Shown here: positions 7,980-15,830 of the stretch, piece after piece | Layout of the letters: the number at the start of each line of letters is the position of its first letter | Position numbering within the stretch: position 1 is the stretch's first letter | Assembly (NCBI GenBank): GCA_050949165.1 | Contig: JBMNFF010000010.1 | Location: 229,505-293,504 of the forward strand | DNA length: 64,000 bases | Direction of reading: 5' to 3' | Origin: DAIOXA01 sp050949165 | GTDB lineage: Bacteria > Bacillota > Proteinivoracia > UBA4975 | Program-made: the position numbers and the translations under genes | The notes under the pieces: generated by a model | What the model saw: only the letters and a program-made list of their open reading frames with translations | Databases searched by the model: none | Told to the model about the DNA's origin: nothing

Positions 7980-8459
7980 TCAGTACCCCATCTCTTTCAG
8001 GAGCCGCGCCAGAATCTGCAGGCGCTCGCCGATTAATTCGTCATCATTGCTCAGGGCCTGGTTGAATAACTTGATGTCCTCGTCGATCTTCTCGTTGTCG
8101 GTGCAGACAGCTACCGTCATGGCATCGCCCTGCATGCCCACCCTGTCCAGGACGGGCTTCTCCGGTTCATAGAGTTTGGGAAAGCGGTAGGCCTCCCGAA
8201 AGTGGAGCTTGGCCCGGCAAATCAGGATTGCCAAGTCCAGAGCCCGGTGCAGGGGCAACTCCTCCGATTGCCGGGACCATTTTTCCCCGGTATGCCGCCA
8301 CACCTTTGCGGAAATATCCACCCGACCCCGGTCGTTCCACTGGGCCAGGCCCAGGGACAGTCCTTTGGCATCGCTGGCATAGGCTGACCTGCCGTCGACA
8401 TTCTCATAGTTCTCCACCACAATCACTGGCTTGTGTTTGAGGGTGGTTGGTATTTTCAT
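7980..8459 (-). CDS. DUF6530 family protein
   Basis: 159 residues, soluble, no signal peptide. The conserved opening VIVVENYENVDGRSAYASDAKGL and the block QWNDRGRVDISAKVWRHTGEKWSRQSEELP identify it with the uncharacterised DUF6530 group. The pattern of Trp, His and Arg suggests a compact binding surface but no catalytic motif can be assigned. A promoter (8498-8526) and three 8-bp direct repeats precede it. It is followed after 3 bp by the GIY-YIG gene, which hints at a shared role. Confidence 0.7.
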   Translation of the reverse strand: MKIPTTLKHKPVIVVENYENVDGRSAYASDAKGLSLGLAQWNDRGRVDISAKVWRHTGEKWSRQSEELPLHRALDLAILICRAKLHFREAYRFPKLYEPEKPVLDRVGMQGDAMTVAVCTDNEKIDEDIKLFNQALSNDDELIGERLQILARLLKEMGY

Positions 8460-8472
8460 CTTCTCACTCCAT

Positions 8473-8496
8473 TTACTAACTTACTAATCTACTAAT
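8473..8496 (-). repeat. Three tandem 8-bp direct repeats in the DUF6530 leader
   Basis: On the minus strand ATTAGTAG, ATTAGTAA and GTTAGTAA follow one another between the -10 box and the ribosome binding site. Their position in the 5' leader suggests a protein-binding site, but slippage-derived sequence is equally possible. Confidence 0.5.
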
Positions 8497-8497
8497 T

Positions 8498-8526
8498 AGG
8501 ATAGCTGTCTGCCCTCCCCTTGTCAA
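8498..8526 (-). promoter_or_regulatory. Promoter for the DUF6530/GIY-YIG pair
   Basis: On the minus strand: TTGACA (8526-8521), 17-nt spacer, TATCCT (8503-8498). Confidence 0.5.
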
Positions 8527-8602
8527 GGGATTGACCGTCAAACACGCCGATGAAATCGCTTCCCTATTGTTGATGTGAATATCCCTTTCCTCTATAAAGA
8601 GT

Positions 8603-8626
8603 AAAACCGCTCGCAGGAGCGGTTTT
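8603..8626. terminator. Hairpin, probable terminator
   Basis: Perfect 10-bp stem AAAACCGCTC and GAGCGGTTTT with a GCAG loop, past the end of the DUF3842 gene. The stem carries A/T tails on both sides and could act in either direction. Confidence 0.55.
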
Positions 8627-8648
8627 GACTTTGCTGTTGAACCCTGGG

Positions 8649-8769
8649 TGCGACAAGAAGAAGCGTCCCAGGTGTCGTGCCGGTATCGTGACTGCGACAA
8701 GGAGAAGCGTCCCCGGTGTCGCGCCGGTGTCGCGCTAACTGCGACAAGGAGAAGCGTCCCCGATGTCGC
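8649..8769. repeat. Three tandem copies of the palindromic repeat (core AGAAGCGTCCCC)
   Basis: Units start at 8649, 8693 and 8740 (spacing 44 and 47 bp). Each has arms GCGACA and TGTCG(C) around AAGGAGAAGCGTCCCCG; the first unit carries several substitutions (GAAGAAGCGTCCCAGG, arm TGTCGT). The same core with other arms occurs at 3450 and 7604. The third unit overlaps the end of the DUF3842 coding sequence. Confidence 0.8.
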
Positions 8770-9160
8770 GGGCCTGTTCAATTGCCAGCTGGATGTATTC
8801 GCTGAGGGGTAGCTCTTTGACCCCAACCACCCTGGCCTTACACCGGTTTACGGGGATGAGGATCTTGTGGGCGGGGCTCTGGGCTATGGCCAGGGCCATG
8901 GCTGGGGTGATCTCCCCCAGGAAGGAGTCGGCCAGGACAATCCCCAGTGGGCCAATGATGATGTCGGCGTCCCGGCAATTGACCTTAACCGGGTTCTCGC
9001 CGGTGGCCCCCAGCTCGGCGCCGGCTTTGAGCATGGCCGCAGTGGCGATGCTGTTGGTGCCAATGGCCAACAGCCTCTGCTCCGGCAAGCTCTGCTTCAG
9101 TTGCTTGACGATGCTGGCGCCGATCTTGCCGCCCTGCCCGTCGATAATTACCACCTTCAC
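8735..9160 (-). CDS. DUF3842 family protein with a repeat-derived C-terminus
   Basis: 141 residues. The start MKVVIIDGQGGKIGASIVKQL has a Rossmann-like glycine loop, and ADIIIGPLGIVLADSFLGEITPAMA is the conserved core of DUF3842, a small family of Clostridia with no known function. GTG start at 9160, overlapping the TGA of the CDF transporter upstream (GTGA), with GGAGGG 9 nt before it. The last 11 residues (RDIGDASPCRS) and the stop are encoded by the palindromic repeat at 8740-8769, so the native C-terminus was replaced. Coupling to a metal exporter hints at a metal- or nucleotide-sensing role (inference). Confidence 0.8.
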   Translation of the reverse strand: MKVVIIDGQGGKIGASIVKQLKQSLPEQRLLAIGTNSIATAAMLKAGAELGATGENPVKVNCRDADIIIGPLGIVLADSFLGEITPAMALAIAQSPAHKILIPVNRCKARVVGVKELPLSEYIQLAIEQARDIGDASPCRS

Positions 9161-10368
9161 CGGTTACCGCCCTCCTTTTCATCCTGCCCCTCCGCAATGC
9201 GGGGCACATAGTCGTGGTCCACGGTGATAACCCCCTGGTAGGAAGGGTCCAGCTCCTTAAGTCTGGCCTTTATCCTGGCCAGGAGTTCTGCATCCTCCAC
9301 AGGGAACTCATAGGGAACTTCGACGTCGAAGATCAGGTTGGTATGGGAAATTCCCCAGACCACCCGGAAGTCGTGCATTCCCAGCTCGGGTGAAATCTCC
9401 GCGATGAGCTCCGTCACCCTTTCCCGCAGGGCGTTGGTCCTCTCATCATCGATGTCAATGGGATCCATATGGATTACCAGGTCGATTCCCAGGTCCTCCT
9501 TAAAGTCCCGCTCGATATTGTCAATGATGTCGTGGCTGACCATCACATCCTGGCTGGAGGGCACCTCACAGTGAACCGAAGCAAATATATTGCCGGCGCC
9601 GTAATTGTGCACCGCCAGGTCATGAAGGCCCAGGATCCCCTCATAGCTGAGGATTTTGGCATAGATCTTATCCACCATTTCCTTGTCGGGAGCCGTGCCC
9701 AGGAGGGGGTTACTGGTCTCGATTACCAACTTAACGCCGGAAATCACGATAAAGAGGGCGACGATTACACCCAAGTACCCATCCAGATTGATCCCGGTCC
9801 AGAGGGTAAACAGCGTCCCCGCCAAGACCGCTGCCGTGGAAAGCACGTCGTTGCGGCTATCAACCCCTGCGGCGGCAAGGGTGGGGGATTGGATTTTCTC
9901 CCCGATTCGCCGATAAAAGCGGGCCTGCCAAAGCTTGATGAGAATCGACGCCACCAGGGCAAAGACCAGGACATAGCTGAACTGGACCTCTTCGGGATTG
10001 ATAATCTTGATTACCGAGCCCTGCACCAATTGCACGCCCAGGATAATTACGATTAAGGAGATGATCAGGCCGGATATGTATTCGATCCGGGCATGGCCGT
10101 AGGGATGCTGGGCATCGGCGGGCTTGCCCGAGAGCTTGAAACCGAAGAGGGCTACCAAAGAAGCGCCGGAATCCGAGAGGTTGTTGACGGCATCAGCGGT
10201 GACGGCAATGCTGTTGAAAACAGTTCCCACCGCAATCTTGATGGCAAAGAGCAGGAGGTTGGACACGATGCCGGTAATTCCTGCAAAGGCGCCGTAGCGC
10301 TCCCGGACTTGGGGCTCAGCCAGGTTTTTATAATCTTTGATAAAGAGCCTGATAAGAAGATTGGTCAC
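9157..10368 (-). CDS. Cation diffusion facilitator (CDF) family metal exporter
   Basis: 403 residues from the GTG at 10368, which has GGAGG 7 nt upstream; the longer frame to 10473 adds 35 residues with no family resemblance. Six membrane segments, then a cytosolic metal-sensing domain and a long C-terminal extension (about 290-403). TM2 carries ADAVNNLSD and TM5 AGVDSRNDVLS, giving an NxxxD plus DxxxD site that resembles manganese-type CDFs more than the HxxxD zinc type. HPYGHARIEYISGL is the usual loop signature. Probable role: proton-driven export of Mn(II) or Fe(II). Co-transcribed with DUF3842. Confidence 0.88.
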   Translation of the reverse strand: MTNLLIRLFIKDYKNLAEPQVRERYGAFAGITGIVSNLLLFAIKIAVGTVFNSIAVTADAVNNLSDSGASLVALFGFKLSGKPADAQHPYGHARIEYISGLIISLIVIILGVQLVQGSVIKIINPEEVQFSYVLVFALVASILIKLWQARFYRRIGEKIQSPTLAAAGVDSRNDVLSTAAVLAGTLFTLWTGINLDGYLGVIVALFIVISGVKLVIETSNPLLGTAPDKEMVDKIYAKILSYEGILGLHDLAVHNYGAGNIFASVHCEVPSSQDVMVSHDIIDNIERDFKEDLGIDLVIHMDPIDIDDERTNALRERVTELIAEISPELGMHDFRVVWGISHTNLIFDVEVPYEFPVEDAELLARIKARLKELDPSYQGVITVDHDYVPRIAEGQDEKEGGNR

Positions 10369-10480
10369 GCCAACACCTCCAGGGGTCTCATTGGTGCCGT
10401 TATGCAATTTTACCACAGAATCAGGACCCGGTGAAGAAAAGTGGGTTCCGAAACCCGCCGACCTTTTCGGCAAGATAAAA

Positions 10481-10499
10481 CCACCGGTACTTCCGGTGG
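10481..10499 (-). terminator. Terminator of the NlpC/P60-like gene
   Basis: On the minus strand CCACCGG and CCGGTGG arms with a 5-nt loop, followed by TTTTATCTT. Confidence 0.7.
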
Positions 10500-10530
10500 C
10501 AATTCGGCGCTTTCTCCTCTTTTCCCTTGC

Positions 10531-11088
10531 TTACACTCCCAGACTGGGAATCGCCGGGGTCCAGTATTGCTCCATATAATCCTGAATGCTCCCCTCGAAG
10601 ACAATCCGCTTATGGGGAATTTTTAAGAAGTCCATGGGGCGGGTAAACTCGGGATTGCAGTTCCAAAAGTCAGTTTGGTTGAGGACATAGGATACAAATT
10701 GAGAACAGAAGTAGTGGTTTTTCCTCTCAAAGCTGATTCCGGCCATGTAGGCGAAAATCCCCAGGAGGTTATAGCGATACCCATACTGATTGTCGCAGAA
10801 ATGTTTGACTATGCGCAGCATGGCATCGTATTCCGCCTCGGTGACGGCCACCTCCAGGACGCAGCAACGGGTATTGGGGAAAAAGAGGTACATGCCCCGG
10901 GCAAAGTTCTCGATTACAAACCCGCTGTCCAGAAGGTTGTAGCGCTTCCGGCGCCCGAAGGAGTACATCACCAAGAGCTTGCTGTCAAAGGACATGGAAG
11001 CGTGATTGTATTGGTCCCGGGTATAAAGGCGAATTGCCCGGGAAAATATTGTTCCAGTCTGGGACAAGACGATGTACACGTTCTTCAT
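10531..11088 (-). CDS. Permuted NlpC/P60 (YiiX-like) papain-fold protein
   Basis: 185 residues. The order of catalytic motifs is circularly permuted as in YiiX/lecithin-retinol-acyltransferase-like proteins: His29 in QYNHASMSFD comes before Cys128 in HYFCSQFVSYVL. No signal peptide is visible, so it may act inside the cell as an amidase, acyltransferase or thioesterase rather than on the wall. GAGAGG lies upstream of the ATG. Transcribed alone from a region just beyond the TVP38 gene and ended by a good terminator. Confidence 0.75.
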   Translation of the reverse strand: MKNVYIVLSQTGTIFSRAIRLYTRDQYNHASMSFDSKLLVMYSFGRRKRYNLLDSGFVIENFARGMYLFFPNTRCCVLEVAVTEAEYDAMLRIVKHFCDNQYGYRYNLLGIFAYMAGISFERKNHYFCSQFVSYVLNQTDFWNCNPEFTRPMDFLKIPHKRIVFEGSIQDYMEQYWTPAIPSLGV

Positions 11089-11157
11089 GGGCCTCTCCTC
11101 TTGCTGGATAATACATAGCTATATTCGCCATCTTCCAGCGTATTCCTTCATGGGCGC

Positions 11158-11841
11158 CTATTTCCTCAGCAAACCAATTATCTTATCCCTGTACAGCACC
11201 CCGAGGAAAAACAATACCACAGCTGCCCCGAAAATTGCAATAGCCAGTGCGGTGTTTTCCTGCTGAAAGCTGGCGCCGATAAAGGTGGAGCCAACCAGGG
11301 CGGGAAGCCTGGCCACAATGGCGATGAGCAAGAACCTGCCGGCGGGAACAGGGGTTAATCCGGCCACATAGGTCAGGACATCCTTGGGCAACCCCGGGAT
11401 CAGGAAGAGCAGGAACATTACCAGGTTGGCCCTCGGTCCCCGGACCAGGTCGTACAACTGCCTCAGGCGCCTTTCCGGGATAAAGGTCTTGACCACTTCA
11501 AAGCCCAGCCAGCGGGCGATAAAAAAGTCGATGGCAGAACCGATGGCCACGCCGATAACCAAATACACCGTTCCCCAAAAGGTCCCGTAAATATAGCCCC
11601 CGGCTATTTGGACAATCTCACCGGGCACAGCTGCCACCACCACTTGAAAGACCTGAAAGGATATGAAGATAAGGATGCCCACAATCCCCTGGGCTTCGAT
11701 ATACTGCTTGAGCTCCTGGCGGCGGGCAAAGAGGTCCGTCACCTGGGGGGAATAGACTATTGACAGATATATTATGAGCCCGATAAATCCTGCCAGGGCG
11801 ACAATGCGCAGTCCCAGGGTGAGCTTATGCTTGCCGTCGAT
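11158..11841 (-). CDS. TVP38/TMEM64 (DedA-like) membrane protein with probable ATC start
   Basis: A VTT-domain membrane protein (FQVFQVVVAAVPGEIVQIAGG and FLLFLIPGLPKDVLTYVAG are the family blocks) thought to move lipids across the membrane. The first ordinary start, GTG at 11742, has no ribosome binding site and leaves out the first membrane helix. The frame stays open upstream and encodes LGLRIVALAGFIGLIIY, a good TM helix. AGGAGG at 11855-11850 stands exactly 8 nt before an ATC (11841), with an in-frame stop just upstream and no ATG, GTG or TTG in between. I therefore annotate ATC as start, giving 227 residues. Confidence 0.8.
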   Translation of the reverse strand: MDGKHKLTLGLRIVALAGFIGLIIYLSIVYSPQVTDLFARRQELKQYIEAQGIVGILIFISFQVFQVVVAAVPGEIVQIAGGYIYGTFWGTVYLVIGVAIGSAIDFFIARWLGFEVVKTFIPERRLRQLYDLVRGPRANLVMFLLFLIPGLPKDVLTYVAGLTPVPAGRFLLIAIVARLPALVGSTFIGASFQQENTALAIAIFGAAVVLFFLGVLYRDKIIGLLRK

Positions 11842-11887
11842 CCTTACCGCCTCCTATACATACTTGCCAAGCTGAAAAACCAAAAAA

Positions 11888-11896
11888 ATTATACCA
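11888..11896 (-). promoter_or_regulatory. Extended -10 promoter for the TVP38 gene
   Basis: TGGTATAAT on the minus strand (TG-N-TATAAT), 33 nt upstream of the AGGAGG site; no convincing -35 box. Confidence 0.5.
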
Positions 11897-11915
11897 CAAT
11901 TCACGAGAAAAAAGC

Positions 11916-11944
11916 TTGACAGGGCAAAACACAGGTGTTATAGT
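11916..11944 (+). promoter_or_regulatory. Promoter of the GntR-ABC operon
   Basis: TTGACA at 11916-11921, 17-nt spacer, TATAGT at 11939-11944; a near-consensus vegetative promoter. Confidence 0.75.
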
Positions 11945-11964
11945 TAGTTACACAAGTAATTAAC
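11943..11964 (+). promoter_or_regulatory. Probable operator of the YtrA-type regulator
   Basis: GTTAGTTAC-ACAA-GTAATTAAC, a 9-bp inverted repeat with one mismatch that begins inside the -10 box. Its place and symmetry fit autorepression by the GntR protein encoded next. Confidence 0.6.
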
Positions 11965-11990
11965 CATTGAACTAAGGAGGTGGTAGCCCT

Positions 11991-12359
11991 TTGTTGATCA
12001 ACGCCGGGGACCCGAGGCCGATTTTTCTTCAGATTGCCGAAGGCATCGAGGATGCCATCCTGACCGGGGCCTACCCCGAGGAAAGCCAGATTCCCTCCAC
12101 CACGGAAATTTCCGTCCGCTATAATATCAACCCGGCTACGGCTCTGAAGGGAGTCAATATCCTGGTCGAAGCCGGCATCATTTACAAAAAGCGGGGTGTG
12201 GGAATGTTCGTCAAGGCTGGAGCGGTCGACAAGCTCCGGGAAAAGCGCAAGGACCAATTCTACGAGAATTACATTCTCAAACTGACGGCGGAAGCGAAGA
12301 GGCTGGGGATCAGTCCCCAAGAAATTATCTTGATGATTGAAAGAGGGTATAAGCAATGA
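11991..12359 (+). CDS. GntR family regulator, YtrA subfamily
   Basis: 122 residues: an N-terminal winged helix (PIFLQIAEGIEDAILTGAYPEESQIPSTTEISVRYNINPATA is the classic GntR block) and a short C-terminal helical tail, as in the YtrA group that regulates ABC transporters. It starts at TTG 11991 with AGGAGG 10 nt upstream. The stop overlaps the ATG of the ATPase gene (ATGA). It probably represses its own operon through the palindrome at 11943-11964 until an envelope-active compound appears. Confidence 0.92.
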   Translation: MLINAGDPRPIFLQIAEGIEDAILTGAYPEESQIPSTTEISVRYNINPATALKGVNILVEAGIIYKKRGVGMFVKAGAVDKLREKRKDQFYENYILKLTAEAKRLGISPQEIILMIERGYKQ

Positions 12360-13201
12360 GCATTGAAATTACCGGCATTTCCAAGAATTTCGGGACAGTG
12401 GCCGCCCTGAAAGACGTCAATCTCAGTTTTGCCGGAAACAAGATCTACGGGCTGCTGGGCAGAAACGGAGCGGGCAAATCCACCTTGCTGAATATCATAA
12501 CCAACCGGATCTTTGCCGACTCCGGCAGCGTCACCATCGACGGAGAGACGGCGGTGGAGAACGACCGGGCCCTGGGCAAGGTCTACCTGATGAGCGAAAA
12601 GCACCTCTACCCCGAAGGGATGAAGGCAGCCAATGTCCTGAAGTGGAGCCGCTATTTCTATCCCGACTTCGATATGGACTATGCCCTGGCCCTGGCCGGG
12701 AAGTTTGGCCTGAACCTGAACAAGAAGGTAAAGACCCTGTCCACAGGTTACAGCTCCATCCTGAAGATCATCGTCTCCCTCTCCGTCAACGTCCCTTACA
12801 TCCTCCTGGACGAACCGGTGCTGGGCCTGGATGCCAACCACCGGGAGATGTTTTACAAGATCCTGGTGGAGCGCTACTCCCTCAGGCCCGCCACCTATGT
12901 CATCTCCACCCACCTCATCGAAGAAGTGGCCGGCATCATCGAGGACGTGGTCATCATCAAGGAGGGGGAAATCATCCGCCAGGAGTCCTGTGAGGACTTG
13001 ATGGCCCAGGGCTATACCGTCACCGGCAACCGCGCCGCCGTGGACCAATTCATCGCAGATAAAAAAGTCATCGGCTCCGACAGTCTCGGGGGCCTGAAAT
13101 CCGCCTACATCCTTGGCGCCCTGGACCGGGACGCCGTACCGAAGGGTTTGGAAATCACGCGGCTGGACCTGCAAAAGCTGTTCATCCAGCTCACCGCCTA
13201 G
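12356..13201 (+). CDS. ABC transporter ATP-binding protein
   Basis: 281 residues. Walker A GLLGRNGAGKST (32-43), a variant signature LSTGYSS (128-134) in place of LSGGQ, Walker B YILLDEP (148-154), D-loop GLD and switch His in ISTHLIEEV. The LSTGY variant is common in YtrB-like ATPases. It pairs with the single permease encoded next to form an exporter or sensor for cell-envelope compounds. Translationally coupled to the GntR gene. The C-terminal 60 residues after the ATPase core are a regulatory tail. Confidence 0.93.
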   Translation: MSIEITGISKNFGTVAALKDVNLSFAGNKIYGLLGRNGAGKSTLLNIITNRIFADSGSVTIDGETAVENDRALGKVYLMSEKHLYPEGMKAANVLKWSRYFYPDFDMDYALALAGKFGLNLNKKVKTLSTGYSSILKIIVSLSVNVPYILLDEPVLGLDANHREMFYKILVERYSLRPATYVISTHLIEEVAGIIEDVVIIKEGEIIRQESCEDLMAQGYTVTGNRAAVDQFIADKKVIGSDSLGGLKSAYILGALDRDAVPKGLEITRLDLQKLFIQLTA

Positions 13202-13213
13202 GAGGGAAAGGAT

Positions 13214-13963
13214 ATGAAATCTGCAATAATGTATCATTTGGCCGAGATGAAAAAACCCCTGCTAATCTATTACTCCATTGTCATCTTCCTGCTGTTGGCA
13301 TCCTTCCTGACCGCAGAAGTATTAACTTTTGTAAGTTTCAACCTAAATGGCACCGTAATCAATGGCATTGAAGTGTCCTCCATGATCTTCATCCTTGTCA
13401 GCGGAATGAACTCCTTTAAGGAGACCTTCCGGATGTTTCTCCAGAATGGGCGATCCCGCAAGACCCTCTTTCTCAGCTTTCTCTGCAGTCTCCTGCCCCT
13501 GACCGGGGCGATGGCAATAATCGATACCAGTCTAGGAGCCATCGGACGCAGTTTGGATTATTACCAGTCCATTTTTGATGTGTATTTACAGCAGTATTTC
13601 TCCAATTCCAGTTCCCTGGTCAGCTATTTGGTGGGACTGAGCCTGGGCATATTCTTCTACGCGACATGCGCATTTGTGGGATACTTTATCACAACCCTCT
13701 ACTACCGCATGAACAAGGGCCTGAAGCTCCTGGTCTCCATCGGAGTTCCCGTTCTGCTCATCATTGTCCTGCCCATAGTGGACATGAGTTATGCCCACGG
13801 GGCCATCAGCAGGGGCATTGGCCGCCTCTTTCTCCTTGCCTCGGGCGCCAAAGCGGGCTTTAATCCCCTCTATCCCCTGGCATCCTGTGTAATTGTAAGC
13901 ATCGCCCTGGCCGGCTTGACCTACCTCCTCCAGCGCCGGGCAGTAATTAAGGAACAGGTATGA
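13214..13963 (+). CDS. ABC transporter permease subunit
   Basis: 249 residues with six hydrophobic segments (about 16-38, 52-70, 92-112, 134-160, 175-195, 218-240). No motif beyond the general ABC-2/YtrC-like layout. AGGAGG lies 7 nt before the ATG. It follows the ATPase by 12 bp and is closed by a strong terminator, so the operon is a complete three-gene GntR-ATPase-permease set. Confidence 0.85.
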   Translation: MKSAIMYHLAEMKKPLLIYYSIVIFLLLASFLTAEVLTFVSFNLNGTVINGIEVSSMIFILVSGMNSFKETFRMFLQNGRSRKTLFLSFLCSLLPLTGAMAIIDTSLGAIGRSLDYYQSIFDVYLQQYFSNSSSLVSYLVGLSLGIFFYATCAFVGYFITTLYYRMNKGLKLLVSIGVPVLLIIVLPIVDMSYAHGAISRGIGRLFLLASGAKAGFNPLYPLASCVIVSIALAGLTYLLQRRAVIKEQV

Positions 13964-13968
13964 GAAAG

Positions 13969-13993
13969 CCCCGTCCGCCAGGACGGGGTTTTG
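13969..13993. terminator. Bidirectional terminator between the ABC operon and the FtsH gene
   Basis: CCCCGTCC-GCCA-GGACGGGG followed by TTTTG on the plus strand; it ends one base before the FtsH stop codon. Confidence 0.8.
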
Positions 13994-15811
13994 TTATGCA
14001 GACAAGATGGCCATGAATTCCCCTCCCGACATGGTTTCCCGCTCGTAGAGGTGCTTGGCCAATTGGTGAAGCTTGTCCATATTTTCTTCCAGGATCTTTC
14101 TCGCCCTGACGTGGGCCGACTTGATGATCTCCAGAACCACGGCGTCGATTCTGGTGGAGGTCTCGGAGGAGACCATGAGGGAAGTGTCCGCCCCCAGGTA
14201 GGGATTGTTCACCGTCTCCAGGGCCATCATGTCAAACTCTTCGCTCATGCCGAACCTGGTCACCATGGTCCGGGCAATCCTGGTGGCCTGCTCGATATCG
14301 TTGGCCGCTCCTGAGGTGATGGCGTTGAGGGCCAGTTCCTCAGCCGCCCTCCCCCCCAGGAATGTTGTGATCTTGGCCAGGGCCTGCTCCTTGGTGAGCA
14401 GCACCTGCTCGTCCTCCTCTATCTGCATGGTGAAGCCCAGAGCCCCGGAAGTGCGGGGGATAATGGTAATCTTGTGCACCGGCGCCGAATGCTCCTGCTT
14501 AGCGGCCACCAGGGCGTGGCCCACCTCATGATAGGCGATTGTGAGCTTGTCCTTGTTGGAGAGAACGGCGTTCTTGCGCTGGTAGCCGGCAATGACCACC
14601 TCCACCGCCTCTTCCAAATCGCTCTGCAGCACCATGCGGCGACCGCACTTCACCGCCCTCAAAGCGGCTTCGTTGACGATATTGGCCAAATCCGCCCCCG
14701 AAGCACCAGGGGTGGAGCGGGCAATGGCCTTTAAATCTATACTGGGACCCAACTTGACATTTTTGGCGTGCACCCGCAGCACCGCTTCCCGTCCCGCCAA
14801 ATCCGGCAGTTCCACGGGAACCCGGCGGTCAAAGCGGCCGGGGCGCAACAGGGCCTTGTCCAAAATTTCCGGCCGGTTGGTGGCGGCCAGGATGACCACG
14901 CCTTTATCGGATTCAAAGCCGTCCATCTCCGTCAAGAGCTGATTCAGGGTCTGCTCCCGCTCGTCATTGCCGCCCAAGCTGCCGGCGGCATTCCGGGCTT
15001 TGCCGATGGTGTCGATTTCATCGATGAAGACGATACACGGGGCCTTGGCCTGGGCTTGCTGAAAGAGATCCCGAACCCGGGCCGCCCCCATGCCGACAAA
15101 CATCTCGACGAATTCCGAGCCTGAGATGGAGAAGAAGGGGACCTTGGCCTCGCCGGCCACGGCCTTGGCCAAGAGGGTCTTGCCGGTGCCGGGAGGTCCT
15201 ACCAGCAGCGCGCCCTTGGGAATCTTGGCGCCGATGGCCGTATACTTCTGCGGGTTGTGCAGAAAATCCACTATCTCCTGGAGGGCTTCCTTGGCCTCGT
15301 CCTGGCCGGCGACATCGGCAAAAGTCTTGCCGGTCTCGGCCTGCACATAGATCTTGGCCTTGCTCTTGCCAAAGGTCATGGCGTTGCCCCCCATGGTCTT
15401 CTGCATTCGCCGGGCCAAGAGCTGGCCGATAAAGATGAAGACGGCAATGGGTACAACCCAGGACAGGAAAAAGCTGAGGAGCGGCGAGATTTCCTTGGGC
15501 AGAATCCGCTCAAAGTCCTGGATCCCGGCCTCATGCAGGCGGTTGACCAGGTCCGGGTCCTCCATCCGCCCGGCCTTGTACACCTTCTCGGCGCCGCCTT
15601 CACTGACCTTGTAAACCACCAGGGTATCCTGAACCTGGACAGAGGTAATAATCCCCTGCTCCAATTGGCGCAGGAAAGTAGCATAGCTCACAGGGGTAAT
15701 ATCCTGCTTCAGAAGCAGGGGAAAGACAAACATGTTCAGAATGAGCACCACAGCCATGACGATCAGGTAGTAATATATAAAGGGTTTTTTGGGATGCTTT
15801 TTCACTTGCAT
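13994..15811 (-). CDS. FtsH-family AAA+ zinc metalloprotease (probable paralogue)
   Basis: 605 residues. Two N-terminal membrane helices (about 10-33 and 108-128) flank a small outside domain; then the AAA module with Walker A GPPGTGKT (about 207), Walker B IVFIDEID, the SRH block TNRPEILDKALLRPGRFDR, and an M41 protease domain with HEVGH near 428 (most FtsH have HEAGH). It degrades membrane and regulatory proteins. Unlike the housekeeping copy, it follows a MarR gene by 19 bp in the same transcript, and it lacks the long C-terminal tail. I infer a conditional second FtsH. AGAGGAG lies upstream of the ATG. Confidence 0.9.
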   Translation of the reverse strand: MQVKKHPKKPFIYYYLIVMAVVLILNMFVFPLLLKQDITPVSYATFLRQLEQGIITSVQVQDTLVVYKVSEGGAEKVYKAGRMEDPDLVNRLHEAGIQDFERILPKEISPLLSFFLSWVVPIAVFIFIGQLLARRMQKTMGGNAMTFGKSKAKIYVQAETGKTFADVAGQDEAKEALQEIVDFLHNPQKYTAIGAKIPKGALLVGPPGTGKTLLAKAVAGEAKVPFFSISGSEFVEMFVGMGAARVRDLFQQAQAKAPCIVFIDEIDTIGKARNAAGSLGGNDEREQTLNQLLTEMDGFESDKGVVILAATNRPEILDKALLRPGRFDRRVPVELPDLAGREAVLRVHAKNVKLGPSIDLKAIARSTPGASGADLANIVNEAALRAVKCGRRMVLQSDLEEAVEVVIAGYQRKNAVLSNKDKLTIAYHEVGHALVAAKQEHSAPVHKITIIPRTSGALGFTMQIEEDEQVLLTKEQALAKITTFLGGRAAEELALNAITSGAANDIEQATRIARTMVTRFGMSEEFDMMALETVNNPYLGADTSLMVSSETSTRIDAVVLEIIKSAHVRARKILEENMDKLHQLAKHLYERETMSGGEFMAILSA

Positions 15812-15830
15812 GGAATCAGACTCCTCTCTT

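Noticed and set aside
8473..8769. CRISPR-like repeats
   Set aside because: Units are too few, touch each other or have conserved spacers, and no cas genes are present.
12269..13237. 322-codon open frame on the minus strand
   Set aside because: Antisense to the ABC ATPase gene, whose motifs are complete on the plus strand.
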